Assembly: GCA_047971315.1 (NCBI GenBank)
Contig: JBKDZP010000004.1
Coordinates: 80,259 to 144,258, forward strand
Reading direction: 5' to 3'
Origin: JBKDZP01 sp047971315
Lineage (GTDB): Bacteria > Bacillota_I > Bacilli_A > RF39 > UBA660
Length of the DNA stretch: 64,000 bases
The notes under the pieces are model-generated. The model saw only the letters and a program-made list of their open reading frames with translations. It searched no databases and had not been told where the DNA came from. Both the position numbers and the translations under genes were made by a program. Shown piece after piece: positions 8,228 to 17,505 of this stretch; positions within the stretch are counted from its first letter, which is position 1, and every line of letters starts with the position of its first letter.

Positions 8228-9754
8228 TTACACAATTTTGTCTATTCTAGCAAAAATAGGTGTTGGATTATTTAAACAAGTCTCATTAGAAATATAACCA
8301 AAATTTATATCGTTTTTCCCAGATTCATCAACATTTAATTGTCTAAAGATTTCAATAGATGTAGAAGGTAAATAAGGAGCCAATAACACAGACCCAATTC
8401 TAATCGATTCAACTAAGTTATAAAGAACAACTTTTAATCTATCTATATTATTTTCTTTAGCTAAAATCCAAGGTGTAGTTTCATCGATATATTTATTACA
8501 TCTTCTAAAAATTTCAAATATAATATCAATTGCCTCAGATACTTTATATTCATTCATTTTGTTATCAATTAATTCAGGTGCTGATTTAACTAAATCAATT
8601 AATTCTAAATCTACTTTTTCAAAATCATTTATTTTATAAACTATACCATCAAAATATTTTTGAACCATTGAGATGGTACGATTAACTAAATTACCCAATA
8701 TATTAGCTAAATCAGAATTTATTCTTTCAATCAATAAATCTTCAGTAAATATACCGTCATTTGCATATGGAATTTCATGTAACATAAAATATCTAACTGC
8801 ATCTATACTATACTTATTTACTAGATCATCAGCATATATGATATTTCCCTTCGATTTACTCATTTTATCACTACCAGATAACAACCAAGGATGTCCAAAA
8901 ATTTGTTTTGGCAATTTTAAATCTAATGCCATTAACATTATAGGCCAATAAATACTATGAAATCTTAAAATATCCTTTCCAATCAAATGAATATCGGCAG
9001 GCCAATATTGTTTAAACTTATCACTACATCCATCAACATCATACCCTAAGAATGTAATGTAATTGCTTAAAGCATCTATCCAAACATAAATAACATGCTT
9101 ATCATCAAATGAAACAGGTATACCCCAATCAAATGATGTTCTTGATACACATAGATCTTGAATACCAGGTTTTATAAAGTTATTTACTATTTCATTTTTT
9201 CTACTTTCTGGTGTAATAAAATTTGGATGTTCATTTATATAATCTTCCAACTGTTTAGAATATTTACTAAGTTTTAAAAAATATGCTTCTTCACATGCTT
9301 CATTTACCTTTCTACCACAATCAGGACAATTACCATCAACTAATTGACTATCAGTAAAAAAAGATTCACAAGGAGTACAATATAATCCTCTGTACTCTCC
9401 TTTATAAATATCACCTTGTTCATAAAGTTTTTTAAATATTTTCGAAACTTTATTTTTATGATCAATTTCAGTTGTTCTAACAAATTTATCATAACTAGTA
9501 TTCATTATATTCCAAATTCTTTGTATTTCTTGTACCTTACTATCAACATATTCTTGAGGACTAACATTTGCTTCTATTGCTTTTTCCTCAATCTTTTGTC
9601 CATGTTCATCTGTACCAGTTTGAAAGTATACATCATATCCCTTGCTTCTTTTATATCTAGCAATTGAATCTGCTAAAACTATTTCATAAGTATTTCCAAT
9701 ATGAGGTTTTGCAGATGCATATGCTATTGCAGTTGAAATATAAAACTTTTCCAT
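8228..9754 (-). CDS. metG: Methionyl-tRNA synthetase
   Basis: Charges tRNA-Met and initiator tRNA. Class I signatures are present: PHIGN (17-21, HIGH-type) and KMSKS (297-301). A CxxC...CxxC zinc knuckle is at Cys126, 129, 143 and 146. At 508 residues it ends after the anticodon-binding helical domain and lacks the C-terminal tRNA-binding (EMAP/Trbp111-like) domain of the roughly 650-residue Bacillus enzyme. It lies 4 bases after dut, and both are downstream of a T-box leader, so expression is probably induced by uncharged tRNA. Confidence 0.97.
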   Translation of the reverse strand: MEKFYISTAIAYASAKPHIGNTYEIVLADSIARYKRSKGYDVYFQTGTDEHGQKIEEKAIEANVSPQEYVDSKVQEIQRIWNIMNTSYDKFVRTTEIDHKNKVSKIFKKLYEQGDIYKGEYRGLYCTPCESFFTDSQLVDGNCPDCGRKVNEACEEAYFLKLSKYSKQLEDYINEHPNFITPESRKNEIVNNFIKPGIQDLCVSRTSFDWGIPVSFDDKHVIYVWIDALSNYITFLGYDVDGCSDKFKQYWPADIHLIGKDILRFHSIYWPIMLMALDLKLPKQIFGHPWLLSGSDKMSKSKGNIIYADDLVNKYSIDAVRYFMLHEIPYANDGIFTEDLLIERINSDLANILGNLVNRTISMVQKYFDGIVYKINDFEKVDLELIDLVKSAPELIDNKMNEYKVSEAIDIIFEIFRRCNKYIDETTPWILAKENNIDRLKVVLYNLVESIRIGSVLLAPYLPSTSIEIFRQLNVDESGKNDINFGYISNETCLNNPTPIFARIDKIV

Positions 9755-9758
9755 ACTT

Positions 9759-10238
9759 TTATTCTCCTTTATTTAAAACAGTCCATCCTACTCTAGATTC
9801 ATTTACATCAACTTCATTATCTACTTTTAAGTATTTAGTAAAAATACCTTGAACTATTCTATCACCTTTTTTTAAACTAAAACTAGCTTTACCCTCATTT
9901 TGCACCGAAATATACATATGTCCCTCATTACTAATATTATTATAATAATCTGCATCTATTACTCCAACTTGATTTGTTAAACGAACATTATATTTAAAAC
10001 CAACACTACTTCTGACAATCAAAAATAATGCTTCATCATCTTCCATATATACTTTTATACCAGTTGGTATTTTTTTTATTTCACCTGGTAATAATTCAAT
10101 GTCATCTATTAAAAATAAATCATATCCTGCACTCTTTTGAGTTGAACGACAGGGTAACTTATATTCTTCATATTTTATAATATTATCACTGATATCCTTT
10201 TTAAATTGTTTAAAACTAATTTTTTCAAATCCACGCAT
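9759..10238 (-). CDS. dut: dUTP diphosphatase (trimeric dUTPase)
   Basis: Hydrolyses dUTP to dUMP and diphosphate, keeping uracil out of DNA and feeding dTMP synthesis. Motif 1 (AGYDLFL), the RSSVGFK block, the motif 3 region GVIDADYYNN with the catalytic-type Asp, and KKGDRIVQG can be seen. The usual Gly-rich C-terminal motif 5 (RGxxGFGSTG) is replaced by ESRVGWTVLN, so P-loop closure may differ. The start is the ATG at 10238, six bases after an AGGAGGG site. A longer frame would run back into the T-box terminator. Cotranscribed with metG. Confidence 0.9.
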   Translation of the reverse strand: MRGFEKISFKQFKKDISDNIIKYEEYKLPCRSTQKSAGYDLFLIDDIELLPGEIKKIPTGIKVYMEDDEALFLIVRSSVGFKYNVRLTNQVGVIDADYYNNISNEGHMYISVQNEGKASFSLKKGDRIVQGIFTKYLKVDNEVDVNESRVGWTVLNKGE

Positions 10239-10251
10239 AAAATTCCCTCCT

Positions 10252-10470
10252 TCAAAAAAAAAACATCCATAATTAAGGACGTGAATACGCGGTACCACCT
10301 TATTTCATAGTAAAACTATGCACTTAAAATTTTAACGCAATCAACGACTCAAACTAAAATATTCATTTGAGTAATTCCAGAACCATTCGAAATATTCTAT
10401 TTACTTATTTCCACCAAATATAAGCTCTCTTTAAAATAAAAATATTTTTCTTTCCTTCATAATCTTTAAC
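10252..10470 (-). promoter_or_regulatory. T-box riboswitch leader of dut-metG
   Basis: The 256-base gap upstream of dut holds a T-box. The diagnostic antiterminator box GGTGGTACCGCG is at 10288-10299 on the minus strand. A terminator hairpin (ACGTCC/GGATGT type) with a run of nine T follows at about 10253-10284, just before the dut ribosome site. Upstream, an AGAGAGC segment and a perfect 7-bp ACTCAAA/TTTGAGT hairpin fit the leader stems. Uncharged tRNA should favour read-through. Because metG is the only synthetase downstream, Met is the likely specificity. I could not assign the specifier codon by eye. Confidence 0.93.
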
Positions 10471-10476
10471 AGTTAA

Positions 10477-10505
10477 ATTATATCATAGTTAAAATTATTC
10501 TTCAA
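10477..10505 (-). promoter_or_regulatory. Predicted promoter of the T-box-dut-metG unit
   Basis: Minus-strand -35 TTGAAG (10500-10505), 17-base spacer and -10 TATAAT (10477-10482). It overlaps the very end of spoVT. Confidence 0.7.
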
Positions 10506-11025
10506 TATATTTTGATAAAAATTGAGCAGCTATTTGAATAACTTTAAGTTCTGTTTCATCTATTTGTTCATCTAAAGATACCATTATTACTAATCCAACC
10601 ACATCCCCGTTATTAAATATTGAAGTTATAGCATAACTACACTCTACTTCTTCTTCTTTTATTACTTTAAGTTTCTTTTTATACTTTTGTAAAACATTTT
10701 CTCTTCTTTCAATTGCACGAAACATTTCTTCACTTATCGACTTTTTAATATAGTCCTTTTTTAATGGTCCAGAAATTGCTATAACATTATCCGTATCTGT
10801 TATTATAATATTATGTTTGACAAATGAATATATTGCATCAGTGAAATTATTTGCAAAATCACCTAACTTTTTAACAATAGAAAACTTTTTTAAAATTACA
10901 TCTTCGTTATAAATAAATATTTCTAGATTTTCACCTTCATGAATTCTTAAATTTTTTCTTATTTCTTTTGGAATTACAATTCTTCCTAATTCATCAATTC
11001 TTCTAACTACGCCAGTTGATTTCAA
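10495..11025 (-). CDS. spoVT: SpoVT-like transcriptional regulator (AbrB N-terminus plus GAF)
   Basis: The N-terminal 50 residues are an AbrB swapped-hairpin DNA-binding domain (VRRIDELGRIVIPKEIR). The rest is a GAF-like domain with KKDYIKKSISEEM near residue 90, matching SpoVT in both architecture and length (about 178). In Bacillus, SpoVT is made in the forespore and tunes sigma-G-dependent genes. The start codon is TTG at 11025 with GGGAG eight bases upstream. It faces away from the pyrophosphatase gene. Whether this organism sporulates cannot be read from this gene alone. Confidence 0.88.
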   Translation of the reverse strand: MKSTGVVRRIDELGRIVIPKEIRKNLRIHEGENLEIFIYNEDVILKKFSIVKKLGDFANNFTDAIYSFVKHNIIITDTDNVIAISGPLKKDYIKKSISEEMFRAIERRENVLQKYKKKLKVIKEEEVECSYAITSIFNNGDVVGLVIMVSLDEQIDETELKVIQIAAQFLSKYIEE

Positions 11026-11097
11026 TCATTTCACTCCCTCTAATAAATAGTTTGACTTTTTTAGTTATATTTATACAACATAATTATTTTATTTTTG

Positions 11098-11106
11098 TGA
11101 TATAAT
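11098..11106 (+). promoter_or_regulatory. Extended -10 promoter of the pyrophosphatase gene
   Basis: TGA followed directly by TATAAT forms an extended -10 element, 20 bases before the ATG. No good -35 is visible. Confidence 0.5.
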
Positions 11107-11125
11107 ATCATCTAGGAGTGAATTT

Positions 11126-12748
11126 ATGGAAAAAACATATATATTTGGGCATAAAAAACCTGATACTGATAGTGTTACTGCGTCTATAGCACTTTCATAT
11201 TTAAAAAATCAACTTGGACATAATACAGAGCCAATGATTTTGGGTAACCCTAATAGTGAAACTAAATTTGTATTAAATTATTTTAATATAAATCAACCAA
11301 ATTATTTAAATGACGTAAAACTACAAATAAAAGACTTATCTTACCTAAAAGACTTTTTTATGAATAAAGATAAGTCAATTTATGATGCATTTAATTACAT
11401 GAATAAATTTGTAATCGGTTTATTACCAGTAGTAAATGAACTTGGTAATTATGAAGGTATTATCTCAATGAAAGACATTACAAAATACTTAATCAATGAA
11501 AATATAAATAGTTTATGTACTTCATACAATAATATTCTAAAAACCTTAGAAGCTATAGAAATAACAAAATTTAAAGAAGAAATAAACGGAAAATTATTAA
11601 TAGCATCTTACCGTAGTACTACATTTATCGAAAATATTGAATTAAATGAAGATACAATTCTAATTGTTGGTGATCGTCATAGTATTATTGAATATGCAAT
11701 TAATTCAAAAGTTAAACTTATTATATTAACTGGAAATTCAAATATTTCTGACCACCATTTAGAAATTGCTAAAAAAAATAATGTAAATATAATTCAAACA
11801 AACTTTGATACTGCAACCACAAGTAAAAAAATATGGCTAGCTAGCAATCTTAGTTCAATACTAATCAAAAATGATGTTATAACTTTAAAAGATACAACTG
11901 AAGTTAATGACTTTATAGAAATATCAAGAAAAAATAAATACAGTAATTATCCAATTTTAAATGAAAATAATAAATGTCTTGGTGTATTAAGAACAGCTGA
12001 CATTAACGATGCAAAGAAGAAAAAAGTAATCTTAGTAGATCATAATGAAGCAGATCAAAGTGTTGATGGACTAAATGAGGCTGAAATAATAGAAATAATA
12101 GATCATCATAAAATAGGTACACTTGGAACAAGTATACCCATTAATTTTAGAAATATGCCTGTTGGAAGTACAAATACAATTATTCAAATGCTATTTAAAG
12201 AGGCAAATATTGAAATCCCAAATAAATATGCTGGTTTAATGTTATCTGGGATTATTTCAGACACCTTGCTATTTAGATCACCTACTACAACTGAGTTAGA
12301 CAAGTTAGCAGTAAAAGAATTATCCAAAATTGCAAATATAGATTACGAAACATATGGAATGGAAATGTTAAAGGCTGGAGCATCACTTAAGGGTAAAACA
12401 AAAGAAGAAATTCTTTATTCGGATTTTAAAAACTTTACATTTGATGATAAAAAAATTGGAATTGGACAAGTAATTACACTGAATCCTGATGATATAATCA
12501 ATGAAATAGATGAGTATGTAATTTTACTAAATAACATTGCTGAAAAAAATAATTATTTTATAGTCGGTTTATTTGCTACAGATTTACTAAATAACGGATC
12601 ATACGTCATTTTTAATGATAAATCAAGAAATATATTTGAAACAAGTTTTAATCTAAATAATATTAAACAAGGTAGTTATTTAAAAGATTGTATTTCAAGA
12701 AAGAAGCAAATAATACCAAATATCATTGATACATTAGAAAAAAAATAA
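11126..12748 (+). CDS. ppaC: Manganese-dependent inorganic pyrophosphatase with CBS and DRTGG domains
   Basis: Family II soluble pyrophosphatase, hydrolysing diphosphate released by biosynthesis. The DHH-type metal site is split: FGHKKPDTDSVTAS at residues 7-20, VDHNEADQS near 310 and the DHH-like IIDHHKIG near 330. A C-terminal DHHA2 domain follows. Between the first two motifs lie CBS (about 75-130 and 245-300) and DRTGG-like (about 140-240) modules, as in nucleotide-regulated PPases that respond to AMP/ADP or Ap4A. At 540 residues it has the length of that class. It is the only intact plus-strand gene on the left arm, so it opposes replication. Confidence 0.93.
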   Translation: MEKTYIFGHKKPDTDSVTASIALSYLKNQLGHNTEPMILGNPNSETKFVLNYFNINQPNYLNDVKLQIKDLSYLKDFFMNKDKSIYDAFNYMNKFVIGLLPVVNELGNYEGIISMKDITKYLINENINSLCTSYNNILKTLEAIEITKFKEEINGKLLIASYRSTTFIENIELNEDTILIVGDRHSIIEYAINSKVKLIILTGNSNISDHHLEIAKKNNVNIIQTNFDTATTSKKIWLASNLSSILIKNDVITLKDTTEVNDFIEISRKNKYSNYPILNENNKCLGVLRTADINDAKKKKVILVDHNEADQSVDGLNEAEIIEIIDHHKIGTLGTSIPINFRNMPVGSTNTIIQMLFKEANIEIPNKYAGLMLSGIISDTLLFRSPTTTELDKLAVKELSKIANIDYETYGMEMLKAGASLKGKTKEEILYSDFKNFTFDDKKIGIGQVITLNPDDIINEIDEYVILLNNIAEKNNYFIVGLFATDLLNNGSYVIFNDKSRNIFETSFNLNNIKQGSYLKDCISRKKQIIPNIIDTLEKK

Positions 12749-12768
12749 GAATATAAATTCTTATTTTT
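12741..12768. terminator. Bidirectional terminator between ppaC and mfd
   Basis: A perfect 12-bp stem (12741-12752 with 12757-12768) with a 4-base loop and A/T runs on both sides. It overlaps both stop codons and serves the convergent genes. Confidence 0.8.
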
Positions 12769-15700
12769 CTTTTATACATTTTTTTATAATATTTACTATG
12801 TCAATCAAGTAATAAATAAAATGCTTATCTAAATTTACAATATCTAATGTTATTACCAATAAATTTGTTTTCATGCTAAATCTTATTTTTTTTGTTAATT
12901 TATTTGCATCAACAAATAAACTTTGTCCATCTATATTATTCGTTAAGTTTTCTGGTAAGGTAATTATTATGTTATTTTTAGTTTGTAATAATTTTGTAAT
13001 ATTTAAACTTTTAGCTTGTTTTTCAAATAATTCTTCATACATATAAATAATTATACTATCACTTAATATACCAAATCTATCTTCTAACTCCATTTTAATT
13101 GAATCTAATTTGTCTAGTGAATCAATACTATTTATCATTTTATGAATTTCAATTTTTAAATCGACTTCATTTACATAATCATCACTAATTGTCGTCTCAA
13201 CATCAATTAATGGTTGTTCATCTTTTTCTGCTACATCACTTCTAAATTTATTACCTTTTATTTTATTAATTTCTTCTTCAAGCATTCGCAAATATACCTC
13301 AATTCCAACCGAATCAATAAAACCAGCTTGTTCTCTACCTAAAATATCCCCAGCACCTCTAATTGCCAAATCCCTCATAGCAATAGCATATCCACTACCT
13401 AATTCAGTAAATTCTTTAATAGAATTTAATCTTTTTGTTGCTAACTCAGATAGTATTTTTTTCTTATCATACATTAAATAACAATAAGCAATTTTATTAC
13501 TTCTACCAACTCTTCCCCTAATTTGATAAAGTTGGGATAATCCAAATCTGTCTGCATCCATTATTAATAAAGTATTAACATTTGGAATATCAATTCCAGT
13601 TTCAATAATAGTAGTACATAATAACACATTATATTCTCTAGAAATAAACTTAATCATTACATCTTCTAATTCTTTTTTATTCATCCTACCATGGGCACAT
13701 ATAATTTTAGCATCAGGCACTAACTTAGATAATTCAATTCTTTTATTTTCCATATCTATAACATGATTAAATAAAATAAATACTTGTCCATCTCTAGAAA
13801 GTTCTTTATAAATTGCATCTTTTATAATAGCATTATTTTCTTCCAAAACATATGTTTGAATTGGAAATCTATTAAATGGAGGTGTTTCTATTAATGATAG
13901 ACTTCTGATACCTAACATAGACATTTGTAAAGTTCTAGGTATTGGGGTAGCTGATAAAGTCAAAACATCAATACTGTTTTTATATTTTTTTATTTGTTCT
14001 TTATGTTTTACTCCAAATCTTTGTTCCTCATCAATTACTAATAAACCTAAATCTTTATATATTATTTTATTATTAAATAAACTATGTGTACCTATTACTA
14101 TATCTATAGTTCCATCTTTTAATTTATTTTTTATAATTTCTGTTTCTTTTGGAGAATTAAACCTATTTAATATTGAAATTTTTATTGGAAAATTTCTAAA
14201 TCTTTCAATAATATTAGTATAGTGTTGATTTGATAATATTGTAGTTGGACATAATAATGCGACTTGCTTCCCAGAAATAACTGCTTTAAACATAGCCCTA
14301 AAAGCTACTTCTGTTTTACCAAAGCCTACATCTCCACAAAGTAATCTATCCATTGGTGTAGTCATTTCCATATCTTTTTTTATCTCTTCTATTACTTTTA
14401 ATTGGTCTATTGTTTCTTCAAATTCAAATTGTTCTTCAAAATTAATTTGATTTTCATCATCAGGTGCGAATGCAAATCCTTTAGTGTTTTCCCTTGTAGC
14501 ATATAACTCTAATAATTGTCCAGCAATATCCTCTAATTTTTTTCTTACTCTTAATTTAGTTTTTTCCCATTCAGTACTCCCTAATTTATTTATTTTTGGT
14601 ACTACACTATCAGATGATGAGTATTTACTTATTAATTCTATTTTTTCAACAGGTATATATAATTTATCACTTTCTAAATATTCAATAACTACATAATCTT
14701 TTTTTATACCATTTTTTAATAATGATTTTAACCCAATATATCGGCCAATACCATGGTCACTATGAACAATGTAATCTCCAACATTCAGTTTATTAATATC
14801 TCTAATTTTTACTCCAAATTTAAAACTATTTTTATATTGGCTATTATACTTTTTTTTACCAAATATTTCATTTTCACTTATAACAACATAGTTTTCAAAT
14901 TGAAAACCATTTATTATATTTTTAATAATGATATTTATTTTATCAATAAATAATTCACGTTCATTTGTTATTACAATATTTTTATTATTAGTATATTCAA
15001 TTATTTTATTTGCTTGATATAATGTGCTTACACAAATTATAACAATTTTTTTCTTTTCTAAAAATCCATTTAATATTTTATTTATTTCATTAAAATCTGT
15101 TGGAAACGGTGCGTTTTCAAATGATTCATAATTTTTTGTATTATTTACACTAATTAAAGAATTATCAAAATTTGTAAAATAAAATTCATTATCATTTTGT
15201 ATTTCATTTATTTCAAACATATATTTAATATTATATTCCCCAGATAAAATTGTATAATTCAACATTTCATCTACTAATAATTCATAACTTGATTTTATTC
15301 GGTCATAATCATCGAAAAATATATTATATTTACCTAAATAATTACAAATATTAGATACCTCAATATAATTGGGCATTTCATAATATTTAACTTCCTCTTT
15401 TGTTTTAACTAATTTTTCATTATTTGGATAAATTATTATAGAATCTAAATTTTCTATAGTTCTTTGAGTGTTTTCATCAAAAATTCTAATTGATTCAATT
15501 GTATCTCCAAAAAATTCTATTCTAACTGGTTTAAAATAACCTATTAAAAAAACATCAACAATAAATCCTCTAACTGCAATTTCACCAGTTGATGAAACTG
15601 TCGATTCTCTAATATAACCTAAATTATAAAGTTTAACTATTAAGGAAGATATCATTATTTCTTCACCTATTTTTAATTTGATTATAGTTTCTTTATATCT

Positions 15701-16054
15701 AGCAATTGTTGGTAAAAATCTTAAATATCCCATTAAATTTGTTATAACAATCTTTTTATTTTCATTTATTAAACTATTTAAAGTTTCCAATCTAGTATTT
15801 TTCAATTCTGGACTTATCGCTAAAGCTTCACTAGTTAAAAAATCATCCATTGGAAATAATATTACATTATTTGTATAGCACGATAACATTTGATAAAAAT
15901 TGGTTGCTTCATATAAAGAACTTGTAACTAATAAAATTGATTTATCGTTACAATTAAAGTTATTGAGCATATAAAGACATTTTAATTCATTAGTTAAACC
16001 ACTAATATGTTGTTCATTTATATTATTTGAAAATAAAGTATTAAAAAATGACAT
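12761..16054 (-). CDS. mfd: Transcription-repair coupling factor Mfd
   Basis: Translocase that removes stalled RNA polymerase and recruits UvrA for nucleotide excision repair. The protein shows UvrB-like N-terminal domains (about 1-340), a CarD-like RNAP-interacting domain (YIVHSDHGIGRY), then a RecG-like helicase with Walker A GDVGFGKTE near 571 and DEEQR near 676, RGRVGRS, and the C-terminal TRCF domain. I start at the ATG at 16054, after an AAGGAAGG site. The GTG two codons earlier overlaps that site. It lies 42 bases after pth, a conserved pairing in Bacilli. Confidence 0.97.
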   Translation of the reverse strand: MSFFNTLFSNNINEQHISGLTNELKCLYMLNNFNCNDKSILLVTSSLYEATNFYQMLSCYTNNVILFPMDDFLTSEALAISPELKNTRLETLNSLINENKKIVITNLMGYLRFLPTIARYKETIIKLKIGEEIMISSLIVKLYNLGYIRESTVSSTGEIAVRGFIVDVFLIGYFKPVRIEFFGDTIESIRIFDENTQRTIENLDSIIIYPNNEKLVKTKEEVKYYEMPNYIEVSNICNYLGKYNIFFDDYDRIKSSYELLVDEMLNYTILSGEYNIKYMFEINEIQNDNEFYFTNFDNSLISVNNTKNYESFENAPFPTDFNEINKILNGFLEKKKIVIICVSTLYQANKIIEYTNNKNIVITNERELFIDKINIIIKNIINGFQFENYVVISENEIFGKKKYNSQYKNSFKFGVKIRDINKLNVGDYIVHSDHGIGRYIGLKSLLKNGIKKDYVVIEYLESDKLYIPVEKIELISKYSSSDSVVPKINKLGSTEWEKTKLRVRKKLEDIAGQLLELYATRENTKGFAFAPDDENQINFEEQFEFEETIDQLKVIEEIKKDMEMTTPMDRLLCGDVGFGKTEVAFRAMFKAVISGKQVALLCPTTILSNQHYTNIIERFRNFPIKISILNRFNSPKETEIIKNKLKDGTIDIVIGTHSLFNNKIIYKDLGLLVIDEEQRFGVKHKEQIKKYKNSIDVLTLSATPIPRTLQMSMLGIRSLSLIETPPFNRFPIQTYVLEENNAIIKDAIYKELSRDGQVFILFNHVIDMENKRIELSKLVPDAKIICAHGRMNKKELEDVMIKFISREYNVLLCTTIIETGIDIPNVNTLLIMDADRFGLSQLYQIRGRVGRSNKIAYCYLMYDKKKILSELATKRLNSIKEFTELGSGYAIAMRDLAIRGAGDILGREQAGFIDSVGIEVYLRMLEEEINKIKGNKFRSDVAEKDEQPLIDVETTISDDYVNEVDLKIEIHKMINSIDSLDKLDSIKMELEDRFGILSDSIIIYMYEELFEKQAKSLNITKLLQTKNNIIITLPENLTNNIDGQSLFVDANKLTKKIRFSMKTNLLVITLDIVNLDKHFIYYLIDIVNIIKKCIKEK

Positions 16055-16096
16055 AAACACCCTTCCTTACGCAAAAAATGATACATTGTATCATAA

Positions 16097-16654
16097 CTAT
16101 TTGTTATATTTATTCATTAAATTATCAATACTTAAATAAAAGTAATCATTTAAAACTCTAATTGCTTCATTTATCACTTCATTTAAAGTAGTTAGTTCAT
16201 CACCATTTAATTTTCCTAAAACATAATCTTTAGTATCAATTAATTTATTATTTGAAATACCTATTTTAATTCGTTTATATTCTTTGGTTTTTAAATTTAA
16301 TTCAATATTTTTTAATCCGTTATGTCCTCCAGCTCCACCTTTAGATTTTATTTTATATTTTCCAATACTTAGATCTAAATCATCTGAAATTACAAATAAA
16401 TCATTTAAATCAATTTTAAAATAATCCATATATTTTTTTATAACATTACCTGATAAATTTATATATTCTTGAGGTTTCAATAAAATTACTTTTTCATTAT
16501 TTTTTATTATTTCACAGTATAATCCTCCGAATTTTGTTTTATCAAATCTAGTATTTTCTTGTTGAGCAAATTTATCAATAACCATAAATCCAATATTATG
16601 CCTTGTTCCATTATATTCATTACCTTTATTTCCCAAACCTACAAATAATTTCAT
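16097..16654 (-). CDS. pth: Peptidyl-tRNA hydrolase
   Basis: Recycles peptidyl-tRNAs that drop off the ribosome by cleaving the ester bond. MKLFVGLGNKGNEYNGTRHNIGF contains the catalytic His (H19 region) and key Asn, and GGAGGHNGLKNIE near 104-116 is the second family motif. Length 185 is standard. AGGAG precedes the start. It sits 2 bases after rsmI and upstream of mfd. Confidence 0.97.
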   Translation of the reverse strand: MKLFVGLGNKGNEYNGTRHNIGFMVIDKFAQQENTRFDKTKFGGLYCEIIKNNEKVILLKPQEYINLSGNVIKKYMDYFKIDLNDLFVISDDLDLSIGKYKIKSKGGAGGHNGLKNIELNLKTKEYKRIKIGISNNKLIDTKDYVLGKLNGDELTTLNEVINEAIRVLNDYFYLSIDNLMNKYNK

Positions 16655-16656
16655 AA

Positions 16657-17496
16657 TTACTCTCCTTTATGATATTCTTTGTAAATATCATTTTTATTTA
16701 CACCCCTATCAGATGCAACTTTTTTTATTGCTTCCATACTCGATTTACCTTCTTTTATATATAAATTTATATGTTCAATAATTGATAAATTTTTATAGGT
16801 ATTTTCTTCTTTATTACCTTCAACGATGACAACCATTTCACCTTTTATGTCAACCATTTTATCAATTAATTCTGTCACCTTCCCTCTATATATTTCTTCA
16901 TATTTTTTAGTTATTTCCCGGGAAATTGAGGCATATCTATTTCCCAAAATATTTAAAATTTCTTCTAAGGTTTTTTGAATTCGATGAGGTGCTTCATAAA
17001 AAATTAATGTTGCTTTTAAGAATTTCAATTCCTCTAATTCTTGTCTCTTTTTTCCATCTTTATTATTTAAAAATCCATAAAATAAAAAATTATTTGCCCC
17101 CAGTCCAGAAACTGTTAAAGCTGGGATTAAAGCTGTAGCCCCAGGTAATGCAACAACATTAAAATTATTTTCAATAGCAGCTCTTACTAGTATTTCGCCT
17201 GGATCACTAATAACTGGAGTACCTCTATCACTAACGAGTCCAACAGATTCACCATTATTTAAATACTCTAACATTTTATTTATATTTTTTTCTTCATTAA
17301 ATTTATGACTAGCTATTAGTTTCTTTTTAATTTCTAAATGATTTAATAATAAGGCAGTTACCCTTGTATCTTCACAAAAAACTACTGAAACATCTTTCAA
17401 AGTATTAATTGCTCTTAAAGTAATATCTTCTAAATTACCAATTGGTGTTGGAATTAAAAAAAGAGTCGGTGTATTATTATAACTTTTTTGGCTCAT
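16657..17496 (-). CDS. rsmI: 16S rRNA (cytidine1402-2'-O)-methyltransferase RsmI
   Basis: Tetrapyrrole-methylase-fold SAM enzyme that 2'-O-methylates C1402 in the decoding centre. LFLIPTPIGNLEDITLRA opens the fold, followed by EDTR near 42, VSDRGTPVISDPG near 97 and PGATALIPAL near 122, all typical of RsmI. It lies 9 bases after the TrmN6-like gene and 2 bases before pth, part of a compact minus-strand run from dnaX to mfd. Confidence 0.96.
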   Translation of the reverse strand: MSQKSYNNTPTLFLIPTPIGNLEDITLRAINTLKDVSVVFCEDTRVTALLLNHLEIKKKLIASHKFNEEKNINKMLEYLNNGESVGLVSDRGTPVISDPGEILVRAAIENNFNVVALPGATALIPALTVSGLGANNFLFYGFLNNKDGKKRQELEELKFLKATLIFYEAPHRIQKTLEEILNILGNRYASISREITKKYEEIYRGKVTELIDKMVDIKGEMVVIVEGNKEENTYKNLSIIEHINLYIKEGKSSMEAIKKVASDRGVNKNDIYKEYHKGE

Positions 17497-17505
17497 ACTA
17501 TCATC

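Noticed and set aside
8046..8297. Plus-strand 83-codon frame over the metG-tatD gap
   Set aside because: No ribosome site, and it is antisense to the better supported 56-residue minus-strand gene and to the end of metG.
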